From Paragyromitra xinjiangensis (Eukaryota; Ascomycota; Pezizomycetes; Pezizales; Discinaceae), in assembly GCA_038503065.1 (NCBI GenBank), contig JBCAMK010000020.1, positions 62,001 to 126,000 on the forward strand: a DNA stretch of 64,000 nt, read 5' to 3'. The notes under the pieces were generated by a model that worked only from the letters and a program-made list of their open reading frames with translations, searched no databases and was not told the DNA's origin. Below, one piece after another: positions 34,934-49,400 of the stretch (its first letter is position 1; each line of letters begins with the position of its first letter). Both the position numbers and the translations under genes were made by a program.

Positions 34934-37900
34934 TTGCTCTGGTGTGAAGCAGCAGACACAATATGGTATTGGGTTACTGAATTGATTTCAAGTATTCAGC
35001 GGGTTTCAAAGATTAAGGAGATATCGAGATCGCAACAGCCACGGGGTCTCCTTTATTCTCTCTTTTTTCTTGTTCCTTTTTTCCGCTTATTTTTCTTCGA
35101 TAAATTCAAATAGTTGTCCGATCGATCTGGTTATATCATCGAGAAGGGATTATATCGCTGGAGACACCCAATTATTTTTTTCTAAGTTCATGTCTTTCTT
35201 AAAATTTCCCGCGTGTTAAAATCACTATTATAACGCATATGCAAACACGTGCAATACTTTCTCAATATCAGCTACAATTTCAGAAAAGCCAATCGTCGAA
35301 GAATCTTGGACATTTGTAGGGGGGGCTTGCAGATCAATAGATGTAGGTCGATCGTGACGATTAAAATAATTTCGTTTTATCTTTGAAGCTATGCTAGTTG
35401 AGGAGGTTGTGATCCTGCTCCAGTTAAACTCGCACTCAGCACGCGTACGAAACCCAATCTTGCAGGGAGGTCAAACAGTGTTTGGCTAGCAACGGCAGCG
35501 GAATAATTTAGCCTTATCCCTGCTTTTTGTCGCTCTTCGATTACTCCAGAGCTTCTGGCCGTCCGATGTACGTAAAAATATGCCCAAAATCGCAGAGGAG
35601 TTCACCCATCAAAAGCAAGTGATATGGCATTGCAACACCCAACGCTTATCTGTCGAGGTATTGCTTCAAATCACCCTAGTGATGACCCTAGATCCGGATC
35701 TACTTATTCCAGCCACACCATCTACACCAATCCTCTGGATACCTCTCCATGGATCTCAGCTCCCACCGCATAGCAATACCGCTACTTAATTCCAACCCAC
35801 TCGTCTGACCTACATTAAAAGGCGCTAGCAACGCTAGATTCAACCCATTTCTACACGTGCACTTAAACCCTCGAAATAGCCTGAAGAGCTTTGTTCAATC
35901 TATGTCAACTCGAAGAAATCGTCGGATGTATTCAGCCAGGAAAATACACCGCAGCATACCATATACTACGGCTTCGGTGATCATCACTCAAGCCTAGCGA
36001 GACCACAAGCCGGATGCGCGGTTGATCCAAGTTAAAAGTCTACATTCCACATGAAATCATTTTTTACCAGGCCAACTCGCTAACATATCCTACGAACTTA
36101 CTGGAGCTATATCCCACAATACAAGCCCAGCAGAACCGAGGGTTAACGGAGCGACGACACACTCTAGCACAAATATCCGCTCCTCTAAAAGCCATTTCGC
36201 GTCTCTAGTATGCCTCTTTCATTTTCTCCCGTCCCCTTATAATTATTTTCTCCATCACTTATACCTAATATTCAAGGCCCATCTCACTCCAGGAAAAATG
36301 ATGATCTTGGCTATGCTCATTCGTTAACACCTAGCTATAACACTCCAACGCCATCAAGCCCCAAACCCATGGCCACACATCCGATTCATCTATCACCAAG
36401 CTTCGCTAGACACCAAACATTAGATCCCCACCACGCGGAGCGCCATGAGTACTACCAGAATCCCCTCTACGGATAATTCTTCGACTAGGATTTGCTGACC
36501 TACTTACTACGAAAACAAATCACCACGTGAAATTACCCTAACGCCACACACGTGACCCAAATATTACAAGCATTCACTCCATCCACTGTACACATTATCC
36601 ACCGTAGGTTGGATCCAACAAAAAGCGGAATATAAAAGAAAGTATTGAGTGACTAATACCCCTGGGCAGGTAGATACTGTGTATCACCATACCCGTACTA
36701 CCCACAACCTCCTGACCAGGGTATCGCATCCCGCGTCGCAAGCACAAGCAAGGCTGAGCACATCCATTGGTTCGATCGGTTCGAGGCGTCAAGTGCGTGC
36801 GCGGGTTCTCTACACGCCGAATTATCGTGACATGGGATAGCACGGGATATATAAGTACCGAGTCATTCCGCTTCGTACTTTCTAAGTGCGGCCATGGCCC
36901 ACAGTACACGGGAGATGCGACTTTACTGTGCCGTGGTGTCCATACTTATCTATCATAGCGACTTAAACGCTCGATTCAAAAAATATCCCGCGCTGGCAGG
37001 GGGGTTGCGCAGTAGTTGAGTAATGACAAAATGTTGTAATAGTGGAGCACGTAGGAAGGAATAGAAGGCTTGATTGCTTGCTTGCTAGGTGGGCATACGA
37101 CCCCTATCTAAATACTCGTGTAATAGCTCTCTCGGGTGCCCGAGTGCCCGTGTGCTCGGGTACCTGTCTCTCAATCATTTCCGACCCCGAAGCCACGCCC
37201 GAGAGGTCACCCGTATTAGGAAGCATCTCCAACACAAAAGTGGAGCACGGCTCCGAGTGATAACCTGTGATTACGTACCTTAAAGCACGCCCACGCAAAA
37301 GCAGATACCAGCTCATCCCGCTTCATCTCAGGCCTTCACACTCATTCATAGTTATCCCCAGAAACACTCCGGCCGAAGTTATGTTTCCAAAACAGATGTT
37401 GAAACAGTTTTGTTGACGCTTTCGCCCATTGCCGAAAAACAGCATAGTAGGCCAATAGCAACTCATCTAAAGGGTGAATGATCTCAGGGTTGGTTCCATG
37501 TACACCATGCCAGTAATTACCAATACACGGCAATAGTTATCCGGCACCACATTGAGACGCTGAGACAATTAGTGTAACTTGAATGCAAGCCTTCGGAATT
37601 ACTGTTTTGCCTCAGCCCGAACCTAACCCAACAACACAGTGCTTGCGGGAACGAAGGGCACAGAGCGGCTAGCAAAAACAATTCCATCGCACCTCCGGAG
37701 ACTGTGAAGGAATATGACGCAAATAGTAATAGAGATACTGATTTCTGATTTACAAGAAAAAATCACGAATTGCCTCACGGTAAGAGAGAGTGCAAAATCT
37801 GGAAGCGAAAACACTACAAAGCCGCTTATCCAGGCAGCGGAAACTTTTCATCATCATCCTATCCTTTCCTATCGCTATCTTAGAAACGTTCCGAATGATT

Positions 37901-38815
37901 TACACGAGGATTTATAAGCAAAACCAACCTTGCGTTTCCACAGCCCGCCAAAAATTATTGAACGGGACTTCAACGGGTTGGATTATGATGGGTTTTCTGT
38001 AGGCAACAGAAGACGCTAAACAAATAGTTCGAGCATTAACGAAGGAGAATTATCCTCTCCTGTAATTGCACCCGTGCGAACCTGAGAATTTCTTAGTCAT
38101 CCCCGCTTATTGTTAGTTGAGGAGGTTGAAATAAGAAGTGGCGTGACAGCTAAGGCGTGTGATGGCTTTTTGGCTAGATTTGGTGAAGAAAGGCGAGGGG
38201 TGTGCGCTTAGTGGCGAAAGCCACTGCTACCACACCGCTATCGGTAAGTTCTGACAGCCACATCTTATTTGAACGTCTTAGCGCCATCCTGATTCCTTAA
38301 ATTTGTGTATGCTTAGAGAACAAGGCGAGATGTGAGTAAACCCCTAAAAAGATACAGCTAGACTTGTCATATCCTATCCTATCCTAGGTATCAGGGCTCA
38401 AAAGTGGTAGGTGTGCAAGTTGTGAGCTGTACATGCGGTAAGCGGTGTACTCTAGGCAGGCAAAGCAGCATAAAAGCAATGGATCATAGAGCCGAGATAT
38501 CAGGCAAGTAGTTAGCGGGAGAAACTACACGTAGGCATAGAAAGTCAAACTAAGACAGCGTAGATTTTTATTACTCTTAGCGGTAACTCTTTCACTCTCC
38601 AAGTACAACCCGCCCCCACTCTTTGAGGATTTCAGCTGCAATAAAAATAGGTTTAACGCCATGATTTTGATAATATTTGTCTACAGTTACAGGCTAAAGT
38701 GAACAGTCTGTAAACCACATTGTACAAAACCCCGCATTTCTTCCAGTTGCCCATATCAGATCACACGCTACATTCCCTGGCTATTAATATTAATTTTAAA
38801 GGTGTTCTAAAACTA
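34934..38815. other. 3.9-kb gene-poor region
   Basis: No supported gene or element. It includes a short pentanucleotide run (CTATC)n near 38369-38385. Short open frames have no family features. Confidence 0.45.
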
Positions 38816-40211
38816 CTAATCATCATTTTCATCATTATAGCCATGACTATGACCGCCATTATTCCCATCGTCATAGTCGTAGCACAAGGGTCCAGATCCC
38901 GATTTAAGACCTTGGATATCCATAAGATTCTTTACGGTGACAATTGGAGCCAGGGGTCCCATTTCGATGGGGAAGCTCAAAGTAACATTGGGGCCAGTGA
39001 TTGGTCCGAGAAGTGTGGTTGGGCCAGAGATATCGAGAAGGCGGGCCTTGAGGTTCTGAGATTGCCATTTCCAGTAAATACGGTCGAGATTTGCGTGATG
39101 GAGATAGAATACAGGTTCTATAACTGAGGTTAGTTTTGATGGAATAGAAAATGGACCAGCGGGTCATATTTACCTCCAGGACTCGCGTAAAGGTCGCCAG
39201 CCTAAGTTTAAGCCGTTAGTCACAGGTTCTAAGGAGGATTTGATATCGCGAGCGAGGAACTCACTTCACCACCGATTGAGTAATGTCCACCTCCGTGAAT
39301 TCCAACATTGATGAAATTGGTCTCTCCCTCAACAACCTTGTCAAACCAGCCAAAATTCACTTGTGAAAGCGCATTATTGACTTTTGCCGTATTCGAAAAG
39401 TTCTTAGCAATGATAGGACTGAAACCTCTGGTCAAACAGCGGTTTGTAGCATTCAAGGAATCACCCGGCCCGAGATGAAGCCTGAAGTCCTTGAAGGGAC
39501 CATTGGAAATACAGCCACCACCTGTTGCGCCCGGAACTGCAAAGGGGCTGTCAACAGGGGGAATTGTAGCGCCATTTCCACCGAAACCATTAACGGGATC
39601 CCAAAGCGGCGAAGCAAGGAAGTTATTGGCATCCAAGGTCCAATCCCAGTAACTAGTGAATGTCGATTTTAATGCTAGCTTCTAAAGCAAGGTAGATGGA
39701 ATGTGACTTACGGTTGAGCGCCTTTAAAGCCACACTCTTCTCTAAGTGCCTTCTCGTAGGTAGCCACATAATATCTGTGCCATGCCAAGAAGTGTCCCTA
39801 AGTAGATCGTTAGATTCCTAACTTATAGAACTAACAGATTCGAAGTAGAAATACTCACAACAAAGTGAATATCAAACGTGCGCTGGATGTGGACTCCTTG
39901 GAAATCATCGAATCTATTGATAGAATTCGGGATTGTCGCCTTGGTAATCGCGGGGCGTGCCTGGAGACATTTAACCGCTTTGATATAATCCTGCTTTTCC
40001 TGGGATTTTAAAGTTCTCCTGTATACCATCAGTAAACTGACTAGGGGACTGAACAGAACAATGGGATATGTATATACCATTCTTTACGCACAATGGGGTT
40101 CTGACACCCCCCGCGTGGATGATTTGGATTGTTGGCGGGGGCGCAGCTCGCGCCGCCGAGTAAAGACGTAAAGAAGAGCGCGGAAACAACCAGAGAAGAC
40201 AGAGAACGCAT
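38816..40211 (-). CDS. Secreted tyrosinase
   Basis: Six exons on the minus strand: 40211-40078, 40018-39859, 39797-39712, 39652-39265, 39201-39174 (28 nt) and 39123-38816, giving 367 aa. It starts with a signal peptide (MRSLSSLVVSALFFTSLLGG, cleaved near SCA-P). CQNPIVRKEWRTL opens the tyrosinase domain. CuA ligands are the His residues in DDFQGVH, TFDIH and FLAWHRYY. CuB ligands are in VGIHGGGH and EPVFYLHHANLDR, followed by WKWQ. All six copper histidines are present. YWDWT is conserved. The protein ends in a His/Asp/Asn-rich tail, GGHSHGYNDENDD. It should oxidise mono- and diphenols to quinones outside the cell. It is the short, secreted form without the long C-terminal inhibitory domain of the intracellular mushroom enzymes. 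A TATA box lies about 120 bp upstream. Confidence 0.94.
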
Positions 40212-40328
40212 GATTATCGTAGGGCTTGCGGGTAAGAATTCTTCGGGAGTATTTGTACCTTTAGGAATTGGAAGTGAAATAAACACTTGCGCCGAGTCGA
40301 CTGACGATGAGGGTAGTCCTGGACGTTC

Positions 40329-40334
40329 TTATAT
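40329..40334 (-). promoter_or_regulatory. TATA-like box of the tyrosinase gene
   Basis: ATATAA (in GGATATAAGAACG) on the minus strand, about 120 bp upstream of the tyrosinase start codon. Confidence 0.4.
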
Positions 40335-41860
40335 CCAGGACGATGCCCTGTGTTTCCGGCGGGCGGGACGGTAGGCAGCTTTGATCGCCGCGATTCCTCG
40401 AAGCCCTCGCACAGTCCCTGTCAGGCTTTACAAATTCTCGGGATCCCTGCAGGAAGTTCTTCAGTCTCCACAGTCCCCACATGGCGATTGTGACTATATC
40501 AGAAATGATCCCTGCCTTGGTTGTCAAATTGGCACATTGGACTGCCACGCTCGTCATTTAGTGGTGCGGACTGTACATACGTACGTCCGTTACCAAGTTA
40601 GAACCATACGATTTGTACCACGATGGGGTCCCGGGATCTCGGCACGCCAGATGCCTCTTCTCAAGCATGTTGAACTCGTTGTGGAAGCGAACACGAGCGC
40701 CTCACGCGACTAGAGTAACCGCGGGATCCCAATTCGTACGACAACAGACGCATTGATACAGTCCCCAAGTTCACCGACAAGTTTACTATTCAGAACTACT
40801 TCTAGCTAGAACTTTGCGGAAGGCACATCGACCTCTTCAAACTTAACTCTTTTCATACAAAAAAAGAAAAAACCTAGCAGTGGCGTTTCTAAATCCTGAA
40901 AACGAGGCATATAATTCGTGGCCTAAGCGAACTATAGGTAAAATTAATGCTTGGTTCCCGGTGTATCTCGGAAGCTGAAGGGCCGGTACTAATACCATAT
41001 GTATTCCCCTGTGCAGGACAGTAGACAGCGGTGAGGCCAACAGCTAAAATCATACACTAGTAACACTGCCCTAAATCCAGAAGGGACAGACAGCACGACC
41101 CCGCAAAAGTCATAAATAAGCCAAGATCAGCAAAAGTAGAGTTGGTCGAAGAAGTCAATCTAGACTTAAGCTTACACTGAGTTTGCTTGCACGCGCGCTG
41201 TCTCAAAGGCGCGCGCCATGGCAAGCCTTCGTGGCTTGCACGCCACTGAATGCATAAATTCTAGAATACCCGGGGGATATTGCCTATATTCCCTCTTCAA
41301 AGCCATATAGCCAATTTCTCGGTGGTAAGTGATGGCATTCGCCTCACAAACCATAGTGCCAACACAACACCAAAATGTAATAGATACCTATAATATAGAA
41401 CACAAAGGCCTAAAATTTGCAAACATTTGAAGTCACATATCAGCTACAGTCCATGGTCCTCCTTGCTCTTGTTTTGCTTTTTTCCTCCCAAACTTGAAAT
41501 ATGGGGTGGTGTGTGTAAGATGAAAAGGCACAGGGCACAGGACGGCAACGTGTTTTATGCAGGCCGCAGAATTGCCGACACCCCTTTAATGCTCTAGTAT
41601 CCACTTAAACCCCAGCTTGTTAGATGGTTCGCAGTGAATAGAAGCAAATTAGGGAGATAGGTAACCGACTTTTGCTCGTTTTATGATACCTACTCGGTGT
41701 TTTTTTTCCAGGCCCCCACGTACCCTTATTATAGACAAAATTCATTGATATGGTATAGCTTTACAGATGTTGATACTCATACTCAGGGCAATAATATACA
41801 GCGCCTAAGGGGCTCACGTAATTCACACAAACAGACAAAAGAAAAAACAATATACAGGTG
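40335..41860. other. Intergenic, 1.5 kb
   Basis: Upstream region of the tyrosinase gene and 3' flank of the next minus-strand gene. No gene, RNA or repeat supported. Confidence 0.45.
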
Positions 41861-43477
41861 TTAGTGGTCAAACTTCACACTCTCCTCATCCGACCGCCCA
41901 TCCCCTAAAATCTCTACTCTCACATCAGTCGTTCTGATTATCCCAGTTTTCGTAACGATGTTTTCCTCACTCTCATTTACGTCTCTCCCACTGACATTTG
42001 TTATAATTTGGGCATCTCTACCCGTTCCATTGAAAGACTGCAAGGGTATTCGGTTTCTTGTGTGTTGGTGGGACTGAGATACTCCGTAGCTGCGAGAATA
42101 AACGGATTTCCCACTCGTTGAGCCCCCGACTAGAGATTTTACGAGAGGCCGTAACGATGGAGCCGAGGCGGATATGATAGCGACATTAAGCTCGACCTAA
42201 GTGATGACATGTTAATAGGCCGACTCATAAAACCCCAGAGCTATTGGGATACTTGCCTGTGACCACACAAGGATATAGATTCCATCATCTTCGGTCCGTT
42301 AGTACATGGTAAAAAGGGAAAGGTCTTCAATCAATCGCTTACATGGGATATCTGATGAGTGCTGGAATATATAAAGGGCGTTGATTCTCACTATGGACGC
42401 AATAACAGCGACACCACCAATCGAAAAAACTAGGATAAGAGCAACTTTTGCACTGATTAGGAGCCATTCACATATCACAAGGTAAGGGCCGTCATACTTC
42501 TCTTGCGTCTGTTTACTTGAAGCTTCAACAGCGAAGGCATAGGCAGTACCAAAATAACTATATCAGTGAAGATATTGAAACCGGCCTGGGCGTAGTACAC
42601 TGGAACAAGATTGTTGCATTCTTTTGGGAATGTTGGAGACCAAGCTAAACTTGGATTCTTCGGGCATTCGAAGGCCTTTTTGGAGCAAAACACAAAAATT
42701 AGCAAATCCAAGTGCCGTAGGATAAAGACCAAACTCAAGTTATCTTACGTTGACAAATATCATTGCTATTGTGTATGCAGTAACAACTGATGCCGTAATC
42801 TTAATTGCCAGATGATATCCTTGTGCTGGAGAGAGTCGGCGGTAGAATGCAAGAATACTGATCTTGACGAAGAATAAGGTGACAAGGTACAGTATCTGGT
42901 AGATGTACCAGACTTTCAAGGTGCCAACGAAAAGGTCATTTGTGAGTGGCTAGATTTGTTACCAATTAGATTGAAGTATTATCTCAAGGAGTTTGAGGAA
43001 TTACCAGGTCCGCCATATGAGTGCTGTGGTTATGTCAGCTCATTGTTAACAACCCAAATAAAGTTTGGGATTCTACTCACCCAGATCCATATTTGACCTG
43101 AAAGACGTTTATCACAGCTTTGCGATAACGAAAGATAGTTAGAACGAATATAAACAATTCTACACTTCAAATCTTACTGACCTATCCCCCATACGTTGAG
43201 CTTTACGAACGTCTGATTCAGCCGTGTTTTCTATCAAGTAGCTGAAAGGGCAATCATACCAAAGATATAAACATAATCCAGTCATCTGTGCCTAGATTCC
43301 GTACAATAAAGTGTCGACAATAGAACCTTAAGTTTTGCGACAAAGTTTTAGCTCCCGGCACTAACAGGCTACCCATCTCTCCCTTCCCCGCAACCATCCT
43401 CACCTTAACCCAACAAATATAGTCGAAAGCGCGAGCAGTGGAAACTCCACGGCAAACAGCAGCGGGCCGAGAGTCAT
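41861..43477 (-). CDS. Rhodopsin-like (PTH11-type) seven-helix membrane protein
   Basis: Ten exons on the minus strand: 43477-43404, 43326-43260, 43200-43182, 43117-43081, 43023-43005, 42949-42749, 42675-42498, 42444-42343, 42288-42257 and 42196-41861, giving 354 aa. Family motifs appear only after splicing: FVGLRFYCRHFIV, GTDDW, VKYGSGTHMADL, VKISILAFYRRLSP, AFECP, PVYYAQAGFNIFTDI, PSLLKLQVNRRKRIALILVF and VELNVAIISASAP. Two 19-nt exons are needed, and intron 9 (42256-42197) has a GC donor in perfect AG/GCAAGT context. The C-terminal 100 residues are a soluble tail. This is the fungal rhodopsin/DUF-type integral membrane family that includes PTH11-like receptors; no CFEM domain is present. 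A plasma-membrane location and sensing role are inferred. The start is the only ATG in frame with the first helix; an upstream exon cannot be excluded. Confidence 0.85.
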
Positions 43478-46400
43478 CGCAGGCTATACAATTCCTACAT
43501 CATGCAGCTAGTCAGTGGTGGCCATCAGGAAGCATCCCATGCGATTCAAGACGTACCGTGTGCTGGCTGCTATGAGCTCCACCTTCCCACCAAGAAAACT
43601 GGCAAACAACCACCCAGAGTCGTGAGCCTATAATGTAGTCCGAAGAGCCTGTCTTGGCGACACCGAAAGTAAGAATGCCACGAGGGTGCAAACACTCGCA
43701 TGAGCTAGGGAGATTGATGATTTACAGTATTCCTCCGACGATTTCAAGGGCGTTTCGAAGATCTTATGGAAAGCTCATGGCGCACGCAGATCTCCTAGCG
43801 AGGTTTTTTCCCTCCTACTTTCACTCCTGTCGCCATCAACGTTCATCACTTCCCGGTTCAGCGCTCGGACTATGTACTGTTCTCATACAAGTAAACCTAT
43901 TATCTGACATAAATGTCTCAAACCTTGCCTGGTGGTGTGCACCAGGATGCAGAGGAGAAGAAGTATTCAAACGTAGCACATGGTCGCTATTTCATCAACT
44001 CCACGAAAAACAAATCCTTGCATGGCCGAATACTTACCCGTGTACCCAGGAACAGTGGTATTGCCAAAATACGGTGTTGCACACAAGCGTTCGAGAAATT
44101 CTAGTCTAGACTGAAAAACTTTCAAGCCTGGCTCGTGTCCAATAGAGTACACCGCTACCAAGGAAGAGTATGTAGGATAATATATTCCGCGCTGCAGGAT
44201 ACGGCCAGTAGCCCCCCCTTTTCAGCTAAGTTTCCCACCAGATTAATGCCAAGTTACTCTAGGAAAACAAGGATCACAAATGATAAAGTACATTTCGCTA
44301 GCTGTTGCATGAAAGCATGCATCTCCTTACTCTGCACCCGAAGCACTGGGGCCGCGCTCTGCAAACACTATCCGGAGCTTATAAACCTTTAATATCCCCC
44401 CCGGCACGACTAACTGATCGGAATCGACAAGCTAGTCAACGTTAATCGTATGGGGTATTATAGCCCTACACAGAACGACTCCATCGTTTCACTTCTAAAA
44501 GATTGCATCCTGGCCATCCGGAACTTAAAACCCTTGCCAACCGGTGGTTGTGCGGCGGAACTTCCCTAATAGTCTCATGGGCATCCCTGGAATGATATGC
44601 AGAAATCAACTTAGCCATGTTTCGGGTTAGTACGCCATGAACTACCGAAACCGTTGTGGCCAGATGAAATCGATGGGGAAACAGAGTGGGGATCTCCGTA
44701 ACCATAATGCGATCTCAAGTGCACTCTGAGGGCGTATAGGGAGATGTGAATATGGAGCGATTGAGCCTAATTCAGGAGTAATTTCAAGTCATATTTTAAG
44801 AGTCTCGCTTAGGGCGCATGAGCTGAGGTGTTCCATAGGAGTTAAGAGTCTTCCGGAACGTTCCGCCTAAGTTCTACGAAGGTCGAAAAGGATGGTTTTT
44901 GCGCAAGCTGAAAAGCTTCTAAATAACAGATAATTTTCGCGAATTGAGATCGATGAGAATTGCTTCCCGTTCCTGATCTGGGTGGCCCAATTTTACCGCA
45001 CAAAATGGAACGGGAATCCCTCCCATCCACTGGAGCGAGCCGACTCCCGTTCCATCCGATCTGTTTGGGGTTTTTCCACAAAATGCACAGTAGAGAAAGT
45101 ACCTATCTAACAGTGGCCGTACCAGAGTTGGGGGATGTCTAAAACAGTCATTATATTTCGAATAAGGGTGTGTACGCGTACCCAATAATCAAGTGGGTGA
45201 AATGCGCAATCTTGGATGGTACAGGATACTGGGCCCTACTTGCTCATCGCTCACAGTTTTATGAAAAGACGGGGTTGCGGGGAAGAACCACTTATTGATC
45301 CCAAATTCTCACTGGAAATCGAAGCACACCGCCCATCTTCGAAATATCTCCGTAAAATACCCACTAATTTCTATCTTTACCGCCCGGGGCTTCCTCCGGC
45401 CGGATGTTTCCAAGCAAAGAGTGTGACATCTAATGCGTCGAAGCACCTAGCTCAGAACTGCCGATCGACAATTTAAGACCTGCAGCAAGGGCCCATAGTT
45501 TATGAAGTAGTTGTGATGGAATATGTGAAGCTCCCACAAGAACCTTAGATCTGTGTGATGACGTCGAGTAGTTCTATTGTATAGGTAGACAAGTTATAGC
45601 CCGAGTGACGATCTATGAGGGGTGATCCAATGATCAAACCCAATCCTACATGCGTATAGATAACAGAGCGCTAGGTGCATAGATCGGTATTTCATTCCTG
45701 TTTTATCTTTCAGGCCCCACGGGGATAGCGGTATGACATTATGATTGCCAGTCATGGTTCGCAGCTTGCCACGTGCCGATATCATTCACACATGTACTCT
45801 ACTTATCCAATACAGTCTGGCGATTATATCACTGGGGTATTGGGTTATAGTATACGAATCCTAGCCCACGTTTACCCCTAAAGCGAGGATTTCCACGTGT
45901 AGGTAGATCTTCAGCACGCTCTTTATTGTCCCATATGTCTGCTTTTTGCTGTTTACTTTTCGGGGTTGACCGCCTGAAGGGTGTCTAGTTGCAACTCGGT
46001 ATCCTGCGATTCGACTGACAAATAAATAAACTATGTGGCTATTGCGACAAGACAAGCCGTCCAGGCTTGAACCTGATGCTGAGACATTCTCACGTTGCAC
46101 CCCTGACTTTCGGTGGGGGGCTTCCATCCAAATTCTGAGACTTTGCCACTGAAAGACAGCACCTTCTTGATCAGTGGCTAAACGTCCTAATGGTTGGTGG
46201 GGTACCCCCAAATGAATCCCAATTTTTTGTCTCACTTCGAACATGTTTTGTCTGGGGACAAGTGTTTTCATTTTACCAAATGGGGGGGATCTAAACATTT
46301 CGTTCGTGAGCTTTGTGCCTGTTCGGATGCAGTGGGCGGGTATGTGATGTGGAGTAGGTACTCTATTCCCGTCGGCATTTAACATCGTACAAATCCGAGG

Positions 46401-49400
46401 GACTGGGATTTTTTCGGATGACTTTTTGTAAGGGGTAAAAGTAATATATAGGCACGGAAGGCCTGCATTCTGGTGGCGGGGAGAAATCAGTTCATGGGAA
46501 TCGTGAAAAAATTATCTTGGGGAGCAAAACCCCACACTCCTGCTTGATTTTGCGCAGTCTCCAAGGTTTCAGATATCGGGCTCCAAGGTCATTCGGACAT
46601 CAAGAAGAAGGCTCCTGGACTAACTCCGAATCATGGTAATGGCTGGTCTGTGATTTTCGTGCAACTTCGGTAGGCTTAAAGTTTAGACCAATTTGATTTT
46701 TAAGAACTTACCGTAGGCTGAAACTACTGGTGGATAAATGGGTCACACAAACCAAGAGAATCAAGTATTGGGAGGATTTCCCATTCGCCCAGCTGTTATG
46801 TAGCTTCCCGTGGGATCGTGAGACAGAAGCGAAGTCGGTTACGCACCTTTCCACGCAAAAATGGAAACTTCGGCAGGTGGCAGCCGATCCTTCAGGACTT
46901 TTGAGAATCTACAAATGTTTGTGATGATTACTTTGCTGCAGATGGGTCCAAGAAGAGGGATCAAGAACCGGGTCTTGATTTTGGGATTCCATAGTTGAAC
47001 AATTGTGTTCGGTAGTGGGAGTTAGCCGCACGCAGCATATTAGAATGGTCAGACTTCGTGTATCCTCGCTAAAACCCCACGCTTCCTTGAGCCTCAAGAA
47101 TCCCTTTAGAGTAGTGATACTCGACTAGAGAGCTCCCGCAACGCGAGCCGCTGCCTTATTCTAGCTGTGACGAGGAGCAAAGACCTCAAGCCCCCATACC
47201 TTGGGAAGATCTAGGGTTGAGGACCGATGTCGATTCAATTTCAGGTAGCCCTAGCCCAAGGGTCTGCAAATCCTACGGCTATCCCGGAGCCCGTCAAGGC
47301 TCGGAAGCCCAAGCCACGTCGCATAATTCTCTACGGCAAAAAAATAATGCCGTGTCTACTCTCGCCTAGGGCGGGATAAGGATCTCGCCAAACTGGTCGA
47401 GTTTAATCGATTCCTCCATTAGCCTAGCTCATCTCTCCCACGATACTGTTCTTCATCGCATTCTCTTATCCGCAGCCCAGCATGACGGCTCCCTAACTCG
47501 CTTCGGTAGGTAGAATTTGCCCAGACCGGCGCTCCACAAGACCACCATGACCTGGAATTCTAGAACCATGTTACGAGGTGGTATTACCCACCAGACTGGG
47601 TATTTTCGTGCCTGGAAGGGATCTGAAGTGCTTGAGTTTATTGCCTGGGGAAAGGAGGTGGCCGGGGATGCATTAGGAGCATGTCAGGAATGAAGCTGTT
47701 GTCTCCGGTTGGGCAGAACTAATGATAGCAGTATTTACTTTCTGGCTGTCGGGAACTGGGAAAGGGAGGTGATCTGGAGCTCGATCTTTTCCTACCGCTA
47801 GTTGTGAGGTAAGGTGATGACAGCAGCCTGGGAACCCGATGCCGGGTTAATAAAGCTTAAGTTTATCAATGTAGAGATTGAAAACGTGGATGAAGATGAA
47901 GACGATGAGGTGGGTTTCAGCCTTCTTAGTAGCTACCTATATGCTTACTTAGGATTGTTATTACTTTGGATGGAGAATGAGAGTGATGGGTTTGCCGTGC
48001 AAAACGACTGATTCTGTCAGCAGGACCTCCTCTGTATCACTACTTGTTCCTGGGAAGGCACCCATCTATCTTCCGTTCCACTCCGCACCGAATACCAAAG
48101 CTCTTTCCCAACGAGAGGAAGATATTATCTTGAAGAAACGGTGTATGATCAATGAGTAACCTTTCGGGCCCGCAAAGGAGCCATGGGCCTTTTAGATCAT
48201 ACTGAATCCAAACTCGCTTCTATCAATTCAGTGCCAAGGCGAAGCTAGTTCTTGTAGTGACTCAAACGAGTTTCATAGGGCCGCCTCTTTGCGACTCCGT
48301 CCGCGTCAGGAAGGTTGGTTATCAAGAAAGATTTCCGGGAAACAAAGTGTCGGGTTCCTAGGCCCCGTGAAGTGTGGTGGATCCATTCATAGAGGTAAGC
48401 GTCTTGAAGAGTATCATCTAAGGTCAGTTAATTTGATACTTTACCGTTTCCTACACCTAAGGTAGTCGATTTCTCATAGCAGCCACACCGATGCTTGTGC
48501 TATATAAACTTCAAGATATTGTCGTGTATCAATAGCAAGTTTGTTTTATATACACCTTTTAAACTGGTGATAGTTGCTATTGAAATGTATTTCTGCCAAG
48601 ATCCCAGGTACTACTGTTTACCAGCGCGTGGTGTGAGGACCATCCAAGCTTAGGACTATGCGGCTATGGTGGGAATTCATTCCACCGTTCGTGCCTAGAT
48701 TTCACAGTGATCGAAGGCCGCCGTTAGGGCCGCCGTTAGTCTTCTAGAGAGGGTACACTATTTTGAAAACAAACAAAGAGATAGAGTTCAGTTGGGCTCG
48801 GCCGTGTTAAACTAAAGTATTAGGGCTATGGGAAAGTGCTTCTTCGCCACCTCTTTGCTATTTTGATATCATTCAAGTAAATATTCATAGGAGGAGTAAG
48901 AAGGGAGAAAGCATTCATTACTTTGGAATTTCCTTGCGGGTGTTCTCTAGTAGGTAGAAATCGATTGGTACCTACGCCAAGGTTCACAGCGCTACTTGTA
49001 AGACTTTTCTTTGTTTCGGTGCATGAGATGTATGCCATACTAGTGTTTTTTTTGGATAAAAATTCCTATCCATGTCGCTTGGCAGGCCTTCAAGTTCAGG
49101 ATGTGAGTGGGATGTTACAAGAAGCGGGAGATCGATAAGTGCCCGCCTCAGTGATGTAGGTACTGTAGCTGCGTAGTAAGATTAGGTATTCAAAGTGTAG
49201 GATGGTGCCTTTCCATCCTTTCCTCTAAACCTTAGGCCAGGAGTAAAGTCTGTGCGGTTTCCATCAGGGCTTGTTAGATTTCGACCCCCATTATTTGATT
49301 ATCTGCTGGTTGAGCAAGAGCACACGGCATATAATTCGAAACGATTTGTCACTAAGCCACCTACTACCCCGTCACCCTGTTATTAGGCGAATGATTTCTA

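Noticed and set aside
43200..43260. Apparent stop after FISLV in the rhodopsin-like gene, suggesting a pseudogene
   Set aside because: A 59-nt intron and a 19-nt exon restore the helix with the correct spacing between GTDDW and KYGSG.
43654..44109. 151-codon plus-strand open frame overlapping the upstream side of the receptor gene
   Set aside because: No family features or leader; composition is like the surrounding non-coding DNA.
45861..46385. 174-codon minus-strand open frame
   Set aside because: No domain, signal peptide, start context or splice partner; it lies in a long decayed region.
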